This document shows, one piece after another, positions 8,674 to 16,796 of a DNA stretch of 41,936 nucleotides. Every line of letters starts with the position of its first letter. The stretch's first letter is position 1. The stretch is from NCBI GenBank assembly GCA_036397095.1, contig DASWJQ010000148.1, positions 1 through 41,936 on the forward strand. The letters run 5' to 3'. Below the pieces are notes generated by a model, which ran no database searches, had not been told where the DNA came from, and saw nothing but the letters and a program-made list of their open reading frames with translations. The position numbers were made by a program, and so were the translations under genes. This DNA is from DASWJQ01 sp036397095. Lineage in GTDB: Bacteria; Chloroflexota; Anaerolineae; Anaerolineales; E44-bin32.

Positions 8674-9807
8674 TTAGTCGCAAGCGTTCGCCTGGTGCTC
8701 TTCGAATGTGACGGCGAACAGGTGCCGGCCCGAGCCATCGCAGGCTGCCCGGAAGAACAGGTAAACGGTCTCGGTGGGTTGGGCGACGGCCTCGAGGGAG
8801 GCCAGCCCGGGGTTGGCAATCGGGCCGGGCGGCAGACCGGCAAAGCGGTAGGTGTTGAAAGGCGAATCAATCTCCAGGTCTGCGAATGTCAGGCCGGCTT
8901 TCCACCAGCCGCCGTCGGGCTGCCGGCCAAGGGCGAACTGCACGGTGGGATCAGCGTCGAGCTTCATGCCCAACGCCAAGCGGTTGAGAAAAACCGAGGC
9001 GATCTGCGGCATTTCCTCGGCAACGGCCGCCTCGCGTTCGACGATGGAAGCCAGGGTCACTGCCTGGTGCACGTTCAAGCCACGGTCGGCGAAAGCGCGG
9101 CGCAAGACCGGGGTCAGTTTGGCAGTGAAGTTGTCGAGCATGGCCGCAACCAACTCTTCAGCGCTTGTGTCCTCGGCCAATTGGTATGAATCAGGAAACA
9201 GGTATCCCTCGAGCGTCGCCGCCGGCGGCAGCTCGGGCTCGAGCCAATGGCCGGCTGGTAGCTGCAAGCTGGCCGCCAAGAAGGCCTCGCCCCCCACAGC
9301 CAACTGCGAGCGGTCCAACAAATCGGCAACCTGCTCGCGGCGCCAGCCTTCGGGCACGGTCAACGTCGAGGCGGCGGCTTCGGCCGATTGCAGCGCCTGC
9401 GCTACCTGCGTGAGCGCCATCGAACCGTCTAACGTATAGCGCCCGGCCTCGATCCCGGTATCCAATCCACGATAGTGCAGGTAGCGGACGAACAGCTCGG
9501 GGTCATCCACCAGCCCAAGGGATTCCAGGCTGGCCGCCACCTGGCGAGCCGAGCTGCCAGGTTCGATGGTCAGTTCGATCTGGCCCAGATCGGGTGCCAG
9601 CGGTCCACCCAGCCGCGGGCTGTAGAGCACCAGATAGGCAGTCAAGAGCCAGCGCTCGACGGGTTCCAGGCTTGGATCGGCCGGCCCAAGGCTCGCCAGT
9701 TGATCCGGCAGTATTCCGGCTGCTAGCCCGGCTGCGGCCGCTCCCAGGCACACGAGGAGCAGGGCGGCGAGCAAGACGGGAACGGCCGAGCTACGTCGGC
9801 TGGTCAT
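8674..9807 (-). CDS. mltG: Endolytic peptidoglycan transglycosylase MltG (YceG-like)
   Basis: Membrane-anchored lytic transglycosylase thought to cut nascent glycan strands and end their elongation. The 377-residue protein opens with a basic start (MTSRRS) and one hydrophobic segment (about residues 9-32), then an extracytoplasmic domain. The YceG signature is clear: ASIVEREAA (Glu257/Glu259 region) followed by IASVFLNRLALGMKLDADPTVQFALG, and near the end FNTYRFAGLPPGPIANPG. The start overlaps the end of ruvX by 17 bases, so the two are probably translationally coupled. It is the last gene of the alaS-initiated run and ends at the convergent hairpin after rpoD. Confidence 0.93.
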   Translation of the reverse strand: MTSRRSSAVPVLLAALLLVCLGAAAAGLAAGILPDQLASLGPADPSLEPVERWLLTAYLVLYSPRLGGPLAPDLGQIELTIEPGSSARQVAASLESLGLVDDPELFVRYLHYRGLDTGIEAGRYTLDGSMALTQVAQALQSAEAAASTLTVPEGWRREQVADLLDRSQLAVGGEAFLAASLQLPAGHWLEPELPPAATLEGYLFPDSYQLAEDTSAEELVAAMLDNFTAKLTPVLRRAFADRGLNVHQAVTLASIVEREAAVAEEMPQIASVFLNRLALGMKLDADPTVQFALGRQPDGGWWKAGLTFADLEIDSPFNTYRFAGLPPGPIANPGLASLEAVAQPTETVYLFFRAACDGSGRHLFAVTFEEHQANACD

Positions 9808-10186
9808 CCAGATACTCCTGCAGCAAGACTGCGGCTGCCAATTCGTCGAGTGCCTCGTCCTTGCGCGTCAATTGTTGGGCCCGCTGGGTCGTGCCGCTTT
9901 CGTCGCGAGGCACGACGGGCACGTCGGTCAGCCCGCGCAGCCGTTCGATCAGGCGCATCGACTTCTCCGATTGAGGCGTTGGCCTGCCTTCGTGATTGAG
10001 GGCGACGCCGACCACGATTGTGGTCACCTCGAGCGACTTGGCCTGGGCCACAATTACCCGGGCGTCCTCTTCCCCGGAGGTGTGGACGATGGTCAACAAC
10101 GGACGAGCGATCATGCCCAGTTCATCCGATACGGCCAGGCCGAGGCGGACATCACCCGGGTCGACGGCCAGCACGCGACCCGTCAC
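9791..10186 (-). CDS. ruvX: Putative pre-16S rRNA nuclease YqgF/RuvX
   Basis: RNase H-fold protein of 131 residues, the normal length. It starts VLAVDPGDVRLGLAVSDELG, which carries the first catalytic Asp and the Gly-rich strand. The middle has IVVGVALNHEGR (family I/VVGLP..-like) and the end has DELAAAVLLQEYLDD, which supplies the final acidic residues. In E. coli the homologue is needed for 16S 5'-end maturation; older annotation calls it a Holliday-junction resolvase. The start is GTG 10186, immediately after the stop codon of the upstream gene (10187-10189) with no spacer. It overlaps mltG by 17 bases downstream. Confidence 0.93.
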   Translation of the reverse strand: MTGRVLAVDPGDVRLGLAVSDELGMIARPLLTIVHTSGEEDARVIVAQAKSLEVTTIVVGVALNHEGRPTPQSEKSMRLIERLRGLTDVPVVPRDESGTTQRAQQLTRKDEALDELAAAVLLQEYLDDQPT

Positions 10187-11674
10187 CTAGCCCGGCCCCC
10201 AGACCGTGCCGACTTCGATGCGGGCCGTCACCCATGGAAGCCGCTCGAGCCACTCCGGCCAAATGGCGATGTCGATCTCTTGCGCGGGGTAGGCTGACTC
10301 AAGTCGAAGCCGGGCGGCCTGGGCTGGTTGACCGACGACCAGTGCCGACAGACGGTTGGGTTCAAGCGGCTGGTAGCTTTCCCACAGCAAGGAAACAACG
10401 ATCGACGGGAGACCGGTCTCGGCCGGTTCGAAAGCCAGACTGTTGAGCGCAGCACTGCCGGGAACGATCGATTGATCGGAAGTTGAGAGGCGGGCGGCGG
10501 CCTGGTCCAGGGCAGCCGCCAGTTCCTCTCGGTCGACGGCCCATGCCTGGAAGGTGACGGCAAGCTCGAGGCCGACGCTGGCGGCGCGCTCGCCGGCCTG
10601 GCGGTCGTAAGCCAGCTCATTGAGCTCGGTTTGAACCACACTCTGTTCCAGGAACAGCATGCCCTGGGGAGCCTGGTCGGCCAGCCGATCTAACGCCAGC
10701 GGCAGCATCTCGGCCAGCAGCCGTCGGCGCAGCACAGTCAGGTCGGCTTCGGCAACGACAGTCTCCAGTTGGTTGGTCCCACCAGCCAACGCCGACAGAT
10801 TGGTGACGCTGGTGGCCAGGCCTAACGGGCCATCGATGGCATCAATGGCGCCGGCCGGCAGGTTGCCAGCCGGACCCCCGTCGGCGGCCACCGCATCAAC
10901 CTGCACCTGGCTGCCCTGGCCGGCGGGCACGGTCACCGGCGCCGTCGTCAAGAATCGCGGCGACGTAGATTGGGAGCTGCGCAGGCTGGTCGCTTCCGGG
11001 ATCAACACAGGATCGTCGCCCAAGTTGGTGAAAGTGACTTGTCCGCCGGCCGTCTGGCCGGGAAAACTCTGCTGGCCGCTGGCACCGATGCGTCCGCTGT
11101 GCTCAACCTCGACGGCGAGCTGCACGGCCGCCAGACGCCGTTCACCGGACTCCAGCGGGTCGAGCACGAAGCTGGTCTGGCCCTCGTGAAGTTGCCGCGC
11201 TGGCGTAATCAGAATGGTGGCCGATGGCGCCAGGACGAAGGCAATCGAGAGCACAGACAGCAGGCCCAAGGCAAACAGCGACCAGCGGGCCCACGGCGGA
11301 AGGAGTCGCTTTGACGATCGCCTGGATGGAGTGTCGGGCGGGGCCAATGGAACGGGCCGGCGCGCGGGCCAAGGCGCCGGTTGCGGGTCCGGCTGGGACC
11401 AAACGCCCTCGGGTAAGTTGTCCGAGTTATCGAATACTGCAAGCTGAAGATCGGCTGCCAGGTCGCGCACTTGCGGGTCGTGGGTCAACAGGCCAAGCTG
11501 GAGCCCGCGGGCGCGGGCCTTGCGCCGGAGTAATACCAGGTCGAACCGCCGCCGGAGCAGGCGACCGCGGCGCGGCCAGACCAGGAGCACCCGATCGGCT
11601 TTGGCCCATTTCAGCTTATCTCCGACCGAGACGGCATCGTCATGCGGGTCGAGCTGGATGATCTGCAGCTTCAC
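10187..11674 (-). CDS. Membrane-anchored baseplate-J/gp47-like domain protein
   Basis: A 495-residue protein with a cytoplasmic N-terminal part, one membrane helix at about 129-150 and a large extracytoplasmic part. The first about 85 residues alternate basic clusters and hydrophobic strands. After a Pro-rich linker and the helix, residues about 195-315 match the baseplate J pattern: VTFTNLGDDPVLIPEATSL, a VPAGQGSQVQVDAVAADGG stretch, then GNLPAGAIDAIDG and VTNLSALAGGTN. The C-terminal about 170 residues hold several beta-rich segments. It lies 27 bases after alaS and abuts ruvX, so it belongs to the same operon. Similar proteins are annotated 'baseplate J/gp47 family' in Chloroflexota from memory; no phage genes are near. 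Role unknown, possibly envelope or S-layer related. Confidence 0.7.
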   Translation of the reverse strand: MKLQIIQLDPHDDAVSVGDKLKWAKADRVLLVWPRRGRLLRRRFDLVLLRRKARARGLQLGLLTHDPQVRDLAADLQLAVFDNSDNLPEGVWSQPDPQPAPWPARRPVPLAPPDTPSRRSSKRLLPPWARWSLFALGLLSVLSIAFVLAPSATILITPARQLHEGQTSFVLDPLESGERRLAAVQLAVEVEHSGRIGASGQQSFPGQTAGGQVTFTNLGDDPVLIPEATSLRSSQSTSPRFLTTAPVTVPAGQGSQVQVDAVAADGGPAGNLPAGAIDAIDGPLGLATSVTNLSALAGGTNQLETVVAEADLTVLRRRLLAEMLPLALDRLADQAPQGMLFLEQSVVQTELNELAYDRQAGERAASVGLELAVTFQAWAVDREELAAALDQAAARLSTSDQSIVPGSAALNSLAFEPAETGLPSIVVSLLWESYQPLEPNRLSALVVGQPAQAARLRLESAYPAQEIDIAIWPEWLERLPWVTARIEVGTVWGPG

Positions 11675-11701
11675 GCGAGCCGGTCCATCAGGCCAAGGAG
11701 G

Positions 11702-14458
11702 TCAATTCGACAAATGGTCGCGAACCCAATCGGGCACGATGGCCAGGGCCCGCCCGATTCCGGCGACGTCCTTGCCGCCGGCCTGGGCCATCGTCGGCTT
11801 TCCACCGCCGCTGCCACCGACGGCTTCGGCCACGGTGCGCACCAAGTCGCCGGCGTGCAGGCCGCGGTCAACCAAATCATCGGTTACGGCGGCGACGAAC
11901 ACGGGCTGGCCGCCGGCTGATGAAGCCAACACGACCACGCCCGATCCGTGTTCGCTGCGGTAGCGATCGATCAATTGTCGCAGGACTGGCAGCGGTGCTT
12001 CGCCCAGTTCGGCGGCCAGGACCAGGACCCCGTCGACCTGCGTGGTGGGAAGCTGGTGGAAAGTGGCGTGGGCCACCTGCGTCTGCGCCGCTTCCAGCTG
12101 ATGGGCCAGCCGATTGCGTTCTTCCATTAACGACTGCACACGGTCGCCGACCTGGTCCAGATTCGAGCCGAATGCCTCAGCCAGCGAGCGCTGTTGGTCC
12201 CGCGCCGCCAGGCTGAACTCCAGCGCCGCCCGGCCCGTGATGGCCTCGATCCGCCGGATGCCGGCCGCGGCGCTGCCCTCGGACGTGATGAGGAAGGGTC
12301 CGATGACGGCCGTCGCCATGACGTGAGTCCCACCGCACAACTCGAGCGAGATGGGTTCCCGCTCACCGATAGAAACCGTACGCACGACGTCGCCGTACGT
12401 CTCCCCGAACAGGGCCATCGCCCCGGCGGCGATGGCCTCTTGACGCGGCCGGTGCTCAATCGTCAGCTCCATGTTGGCCAAGACGGCGTCGTTGACCCAG
12501 CGTTCGATGGCGGCGATTTGTCCGGCGGTCACCGCTTCTCCATGGTGGAAGTCGAAGCGCAGCCGGTCGGGTGCCACCAGTGAGCCAGCCTGGCGCGCAT
12601 GCTCTCCCAGATGGACCCGCAAGGCGGCGTGCAGCAGGTGGGTGGCCGTGTGATTGCGCATGATGTCCAGCCGCCGGGCTTGATCAACCGACGCCAGTAC
12701 GGCGTCGCCGACCTGCGGCTGGCCATCAACGACCGTACCCAGATGGACAATCAGTCCCTCGATCGGTTCGTCCATCGCCTCAATGCGCACCCGCCAGCGG
12801 GGCTCGGCGACCGAGACGATCGTTCCCTGATCGGAGACCTGGCCGCCGCTCTCAATATAGAACCCCGTCTCCGGCAACACCAGGGCGACCGACTGACCCG
12901 GCATGGCTTCGGCCGCCACCGTTCCATCGACCACCAGGCCGATCAGACTGGTTTCCGTCTCAAGGCCTGCATAGGGGTCGTAGGCAACGCCAGCTTCGGG
13001 TAGCCGGTCCTTGCCTTGAAGATCCTTGAGCAGTTGGCGCCAGACCCCCGTGTCGATGATGGCGCGCTCCGCCTGCTCGAACCCGCCACCGGAGACCTCC
13101 CGGTGAGAGTCCATCGCTTTGTGGAACCCGGCTTCGTCAACTTCCAGTCCAGCTTCGCGGGCGATATCGCGTGTGATTTCGAGCGGCAGGCCATAGGTCG
13201 CATATAAGTCGAAGGCAGTCATGCCATCCAGCTGGGTCTGCTGGGCGGCTTGCGCCCGGGCCAATACCGTCTCCAGGTGCTCGACGCCGGCCTCGACCGT
13301 CCGTTCGAAGCGCTGCTCCTCTTCCGTCAGAGTCAGGCGGATCGGATCGCGCTGCTCGACCAGTTCCGGATAAAAGGGTCCGTACTCCTCAATCACCGTA
13401 TCGGCGACGTTCGCCAGGAAGGGTTCCTCAAAGCCCGCATGGTTGCCGAAGCGGCTGGCGCGGCGGATGATCATGCGGCACACATAATTGCGCCCCGTGT
13501 TGCCCGGGATGACCCCGTCGGCGATCAGGAAGGCGGCCGCCCGGGCGTGATCGGCAATCACGCGGTAGGGCGTCAGCAGCGCCTGTCGTTCCTTTTCGTT
13601 GTGCTTGCCCAGCTGCTGGATGCGGTCGAGGATCGGCGTGAACAGGTCGGTCAGGTAGTTGGAGTCGACGCCCTGGAGCACCGAAACGATACGCTCGAAG
13701 CCCATGCCGGTATCGACGTGCTTGGCCGGCAATGGCTCGAGCGTGTTGGCGTCCAGACGGTTGTATTGGATGAAAACCAGGTTCCACAGTTCAAGGAACC
13801 GTTGGCAATCGCCGTTGACGGCGCAAACATGACCGTCGACGCCCTGCTTATCACAGTAGTCGGGCCCGCGATCGAGGTGGATTTCGCTGTCGGGGCCACA
13901 AGGGCCCGTGTCGGCCATCTCCCAAAAATTTTCGCCACGGCCGAAGAACAGCACGTGATCGGGTTCGAATCCAGGCTGCAGGCGCCAGATATCGGCGGCC
14001 TCATCGTCCTTTGGGATCTGCCCGAGTTCATCCTCAAAGCAGGTGGCGTACAGCTTGTCCTTGGGCAGCCCCCAAACGTCGGTCAGCAGTTCCCAGGCCC
14101 AGGCAATGGCCTCGGCCTTGTAGTAGTCGCCAAAGGACCAATTCCCCAGCATCTCGAAGAAGGTGTGGTGGGTGTCATCACGGCCGACGTCATCCAGGTC
14201 GTTGTGTTTGCCAGCCACGCGCATGCACTTTTGTGAGTCGGCGACCCGCGAGTATGGCCGGCTGCCAGTCCCAAGGAAGACGTCCTTGAATTGGACCATG
14301 CCGGCGTTCGTGAAGAGCAAGGTTTCGTCCCCGGCGGGCACCAGCGAAGCCGACGGCACGATCGTGTGGCCGCGGGCTTCAAAGAAATCGAGAAAGGACT
14401 GGCGTATGGCGGCGCTGGTCAAACTCTCGCCAGCGGCCGGGTCTTGCTTGGCGGCCAT
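11702..14458 (-). CDS. alaS: Alanyl-tRNA synthetase
   Basis: Charges tRNA-Ala. The 918 residues are slightly longer than the typical 870-880. The class II catalytic core begins IRQSFLDFFEARGHTIVPSASLVP and contains FTNAGMVQFKDVFLG. The editing domain has the zinc site His603-x3-His607 (NHTATHLLH) and Cys708-x3-His712 (LCGGTH). The C-terminal DHHA1-type domain ends with VGGSGGGKPTMAQAGG. ATG 14458 is preceded by AGGAGG, and a TATAAT -10 lies at 14488-14493 (minus strand) with TTGAGT 18 bases further upstream. First gene of a run with the J-like gene, ruvX and mltG. No T-box leader is visible; the leader is only about 20 bases. Confidence 0.97.
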   Translation of the reverse strand: MAAKQDPAAGESLTSAAIRQSFLDFFEARGHTIVPSASLVPAGDETLLFTNAGMVQFKDVFLGTGSRPYSRVADSQKCMRVAGKHNDLDDVGRDDTHHTFFEMLGNWSFGDYYKAEAIAWAWELLTDVWGLPKDKLYATCFEDELGQIPKDDEAADIWRLQPGFEPDHVLFFGRGENFWEMADTGPCGPDSEIHLDRGPDYCDKQGVDGHVCAVNGDCQRFLELWNLVFIQYNRLDANTLEPLPAKHVDTGMGFERIVSVLQGVDSNYLTDLFTPILDRIQQLGKHNEKERQALLTPYRVIADHARAAAFLIADGVIPGNTGRNYVCRMIIRRASRFGNHAGFEEPFLANVADTVIEEYGPFYPELVEQRDPIRLTLTEEEQRFERTVEAGVEHLETVLARAQAAQQTQLDGMTAFDLYATYGLPLEITRDIAREAGLEVDEAGFHKAMDSHREVSGGGFEQAERAIIDTGVWRQLLKDLQGKDRLPEAGVAYDPYAGLETETSLIGLVVDGTVAAEAMPGQSVALVLPETGFYIESGGQVSDQGTIVSVAEPRWRVRIEAMDEPIEGLIVHLGTVVDGQPQVGDAVLASVDQARRLDIMRNHTATHLLHAALRVHLGEHARQAGSLVAPDRLRFDFHHGEAVTAGQIAAIERWVNDAVLANMELTIEHRPRQEAIAAGAMALFGETYGDVVRTVSIGEREPISLELCGGTHVMATAVIGPFLITSEGSAAAGIRRIEAITGRAALEFSLAARDQQRSLAEAFGSNLDQVGDRVQSLMEERNRLAHQLEAAQTQVAHATFHQLPTTQVDGVLVLAAELGEAPLPVLRQLIDRYRSEHGSGVVVLASSAGGQPVFVAAVTDDLVDRGLHAGDLVRTVAEAVGGSGGGKPTMAQAGGKDVAGIGRALAIVPDWVRDHLSN

Positions 14459-14487
14459 GAAGCCTCCTGGGCACGGTCTGGTCTGGG

Positions 14488-14517
14488 ATTATACGTCAGC
14501 CGCGTAGGCCCACTCAA
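14488..14517 (-). promoter_or_regulatory. Promoter of the alaS-mltG operon
   Basis: Read on the minus strand: TTGAGT (14517-14512), 18 bases, then a perfect TATAAT (14493-14488). The predicted start near 14481 leaves a leader of about 20 bases that includes AGGAGG before the alaS ATG. Confidence 0.65.
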
Positions 14518-14526
14518 TGAGGCAAT

Positions 14527-14696
14527 CCACGAATACCCGAAGGGCACGAAGGGTCAAGAGGCAACGGAAAGCAAGTAGGTCAGCCGTCGGCGTTCAACTT
14601 TCACCGCTCGGCAGCCGGCCAAGAGCTGAAGGCTGACGGCGATAGCCACCCTTAGTGGACCCTCTTACACCCTTGTGTCCTTTGTGTCTTCGTGGT
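14527..14696. repeat. Inverted pair of ACGAAG-type repeats
   Basis: A forward copy (14527-14561, CCACGAATACCCGAAGG...) and a reverse copy (14661-14696; on the other strand ACCACGAAGACACAAAGG...) flank about 100 bases. The unit has a 9-base period (ACCACGAAG/ACACAAAGG/ACACAAGGG). The stretch between holds a GCTGAAGGCTGACGGC motif like that at 97-124. Apart from the alaS promoter at its right edge and the -10 at 14717, I see no gene in 14459-14730. Confidence 0.6.
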
Positions 14697-14716
14697 TTGC
14701 GCCACAGGTCCGTAGG

Positions 14717-14722
14717 TATAAT
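14717..14722 (+). promoter_or_regulatory. -10 element for a leaderless transcript of the PH-like gene and tyrS
   Basis: Perfect TATAAT ending 8 bases before the GTG start at 14731. A start site 6-8 bases downstream of the hexamer would coincide with the start codon, and no ribosome binding site is present. Confidence 0.5.
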
Positions 14723-14730
14723 CGACGGCC

Positions 14731-15330
14731 GTGGAAGACCGACCGCGTTTCCTGCAAAGCGCCAGCACAGGATCACTCGACCCGATTCACCGGCCGGTGC
14801 CGGTCTCGCGCCGTGGCGAGGGCTTCGCCTGGTTGAGCGCCGGCCTGGCCGCCCTCGGCAGCCTGATCCTGACGCTGCGCGGCGGCCAATTGCCCGATGT
14901 GGGCATCGGGCTGGTGATCGTCCTGGTGTTGGCTGCGGGGCTGATCACTCTCGGCAATTGGCTCGACCGCCGAACCCGGATCGAATTGCTCGAGCAGCGG
15001 GTCTTGTACCATAGCCCGCTGCGGCAGGTGAACCTGCCCTACGCGGACATCCAGCGGCTGACGGCCAGCCGCCTGCGCGATGCCTGGCGGGTGGGCGTCG
15101 TTGGCCCCGACCGCGGCTTCACGTTTCGGACCGGGACCACGCTCAGGTTTGCTGGCATGGATAGGCTGACCTATGGCTTTGCCGGCGGGGAGGGGCTGGC
15201 CGCTGCCCTGCGCCAGCGAGCCGAGCTGGGACCGGCTATCAGGGATGGTCAGCAGTGGGTGAGCCGCCGCACCGAACCCGGCCGATCGCCGGCCGAAGTC
15301 ATTGGACCGGCGCCACAGGAGTCATCATGA
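14731..15330 (+). CDS. Two-helix membrane protein with bacterial PH-like domain
   Basis: A 199-residue protein of unknown function. Two adjacent hydrophobic segments lie at about 33-46 and 52-75 and form a hairpin in the membrane. They are followed by RIELLEQRVLYHSPLRQVNLPYADIQRL, the strand pattern typical of bacterial PH-like (bPH/DUF304) domains, continuing to about residue 155. The tail is polar. The start is GTG 14731, with TATAAT ending 8 bases before it and no ribosome binding site, suggesting a leaderless message. The stop overlaps the tyrS start (ATGA), so the two genes are co-transcribed. A functional link to tyrosine charging is not evident. Confidence 0.65.
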   Translation: MEDRPRFLQSASTGSLDPIHRPVPVSRRGEGFAWLSAGLAALGSLILTLRGGQLPDVGIGLVIVLVLAAGLITLGNWLDRRTRIELLEQRVLYHSPLRQVNLPYADIQRLTASRLRDAWRVGVVGPDRGFTFRTGTTLRFAGMDRLTYGFAGGEGLAAALRQRAELGPAIRDGQQWVSRRTEPGRSPAEVIGPAPQESS

Positions 15331-16616
15331 CCGCCCCACGCACGCTCGATGAAAGGGTCGCCTTGCTGATGCAGGGCACTGACTATGGGGATGACGGCCT
15401 GCGGCAGGCGATGGCCGACGAACTGCGCCAGCGGCTGGGCCTGGCCGACAAAGAGAACCGTCCGCTCCGGGTGTACGCCGGTTTCGACCCGCGCACCTCC
15501 GATCTGCACCTTGGCCATATGGTGCCGATCCGCAAGCTGGGCCAGTTCCAGCGCCTGGGCCATGATGTGACCTTCTTGGTGGGGCGCTATACGGCCTTGA
15601 TCGGCGACCCGTCAGACAAGGACAAGCTGCGGCCCAGGATCACGCCGGAAGAGGCAGCGCACAACGCCGAAACCTACAGCGAGCAGGCCTTCCGCAGCAA
15701 GCTGCTCGATCCGGCTGCAACCACGATTGATTTCAATGATCGATGGCTGTCGAAGCTTGATTTCGCCGAGCTGATTGAGATTGCCTCCAACTTCACAGTC
15801 CAGCAGTTCCTGACGCGGGAGACCTTCCGTAAGCGTTTCGACGACGGGGATGCCCTGTTCGTCCACGAGTTCTTCTATGCCTTGATGCAGGCCTATGATG
15901 CCTATCACCTGCGGGCCGATGTGCAGGTTGGCGGCAGTGACCAATTGTTCAATATCATCACTGCCGCCCGCAAGCTGATGGAAGCCAAGGGGGTTCCACC
16001 GAACATAGGCATCGTCCTGGGGATCCTGCCTGGGACGGACGGCGAGATCAAGATGAGCAAGTCGCTGGGCAATCACATTCCATTGTTGTCGGCGCCGGCC
16101 GACATGTTCGGCAAGGTCATGAGCGTGCCCGACAAGGCGATGCCCGCCTACTTCCGCTTGACGACCCGCTGGGGGCCGGACGAGATCGCGGCAGTCGAGA
16201 CCGGGCTATCGTCTGGGGAGGTTCACCCGCGTGATGCCAAGATGCAGCTGGCAGCCGAAATCGTGGCCACTTACTACGGGCCAAATCAGGCCGCCCAAGC
16301 CCAGGCTGAGTTCGAACGCGTATTCCAGCAAGGCGCGCTGCCTGCCGATATGGACGAGTACCAGGTGAAGCCGGGGGTCACGCTGGTGGATCTGCTGGCC
16401 GAAAGCGGCCTGGCAGCGAGCAAGAGCCAGGGGCGCCGCCTGATCGATCAGGGTGGGGTCCGGCTCGATGGGCAGACCCTGGATGATCCCGCCTGGCAAG
16501 TCAGCCTGACGCAGGCCAGCGTGCTCCAGGTTGGCAAGCGCCGGTTCCTGCGACTGCTTCCGGGTAACCACGAAGACGCCAAGGGCACAAAGGGGGAAGA
16601 ACCAGTTGGCAGCTAG
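15327..16616 (+). CDS. tyrS: Tyrosyl-tRNA synthetase
   Basis: Class I synthetase charging tRNA-Tyr, 429 residues. The HIGH-type motif is H61-L-G-H64 and the KMSKS loop is K242-MSKS. The intact KMSKS places it in the TyrZ-like branch rather than the KFGKT branch. QVGGSDQLFNI forms part of the Tyr/AMP pocket. A C-terminal S4 RNA-binding domain covers about 345-415 (VDLLAESGLAASKSQGRRLIDQGGVRLDG). ATG 15327 overlaps the previous stop. The last 16 residues (after RFLRLLPG) are encoded by an intergenic ACGAAG-type repeat and the first CTAG repeat, where the TAG stop lies, so this tail is probably recent junk extension. No T-box leader is seen. Confidence 0.96.
   Translation: MTAPRTLDERVALLMQGTDYGDDGLRQAMADELRQRLGLADKENRPLRVYAGFDPRTSDLHLGHMVPIRKLGQFQRLGHDVTFLVGRYTALIGDPSDKDKLRPRITPEEAAHNAETYSEQAFRSKLLDPAATTIDFNDRWLSKLDFAELIEIASNFTVQQFLTRETFRKRFDDGDALFVHEFFYALMQAYDAYHLRADVQVGGSDQLFNIITAARKLMEAKGVPPNIGIVLGILPGTDGEIKMSKSLGNHIPLLSAPADMFGKVMSVPDKAMPAYFRLTTRWGPDEIAAVETGLSSGEVHPRDAKMQLAAEIVATYYGPNQAAQAQAEFERVFQQGALPADMDEYQVKPGVTLVDLLAESGLAASKSQGRRLIDQGGVRLDGQTLDDPAWQVSLTQASVLQVGKRRFLRLLPGNHEDAKGTKGEEPVGS
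16567..16596 (+). repeat. ACGAAG-type repeat inside the 3' end of tyrS
   Basis: ACCACGAAGACGCCAAGG followed by GCACAAAGG: the same 9-base-period family as at 8552-8672 and 14527-14696. Here it is translated as the non-conserved tail of TyrS. Confidence 0.6.
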
Positions 16617-16725
16617 CAACCAGCTATGAGCTACCAGCTACAAGCATCAATCTGCCAGCGGCCGGGTGTCGTCCTCCGACCGAAGGTGGCTAGGGGCTAG
16701 CTGCTAGCTGCTAGCAGCTAGTTGC
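16611..16725. repeat. CTAG-rich repeat cluster with an 18-bp palindrome
   Basis: Six CTAG tetranucleotides occur in about 110 bases, in AGCTAGC/AGCTACCAGCTAC-type units. A perfect 18-bp palindrome (CTAGCTG-CTAG-CAGCTAG) covers 16704-16721. CTAG is rare in most bacterial genomes. The cluster lies between the convergent tyrS and rtcB genes; it contains the tyrS stop codon and may act as a transcription-ending hairpin, though no T-run follows. Confidence 0.55.
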
Positions 16726-16796
16726 TGCCGCCATTCTTGCCTATGTCCCCCGCGGTCACCACCTGGTATGCTTGGGGCCTTTGTGGCTGAACCTGC

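Noticed and set aside
10187..11674. Prophage or contractile injection system
   Set aside because: Only one baseplate-J-like domain is present, in a membrane protein between housekeeping genes; no tail tube, sheath, spike or integrase gene is nearby.
13250..14236. 328-codon open frame on the plus strand
   Set aside because: Antisense to alaS, whose conserved motifs occupy this stretch. Long antisense frames are expected at this GC content.
14459..14730. T-box leader for alaS or tyrS
   Set aside because: The alaS leader is about 20 bases and tyrS is translated from an overlap with the preceding gene, so there is no room for a T-box.
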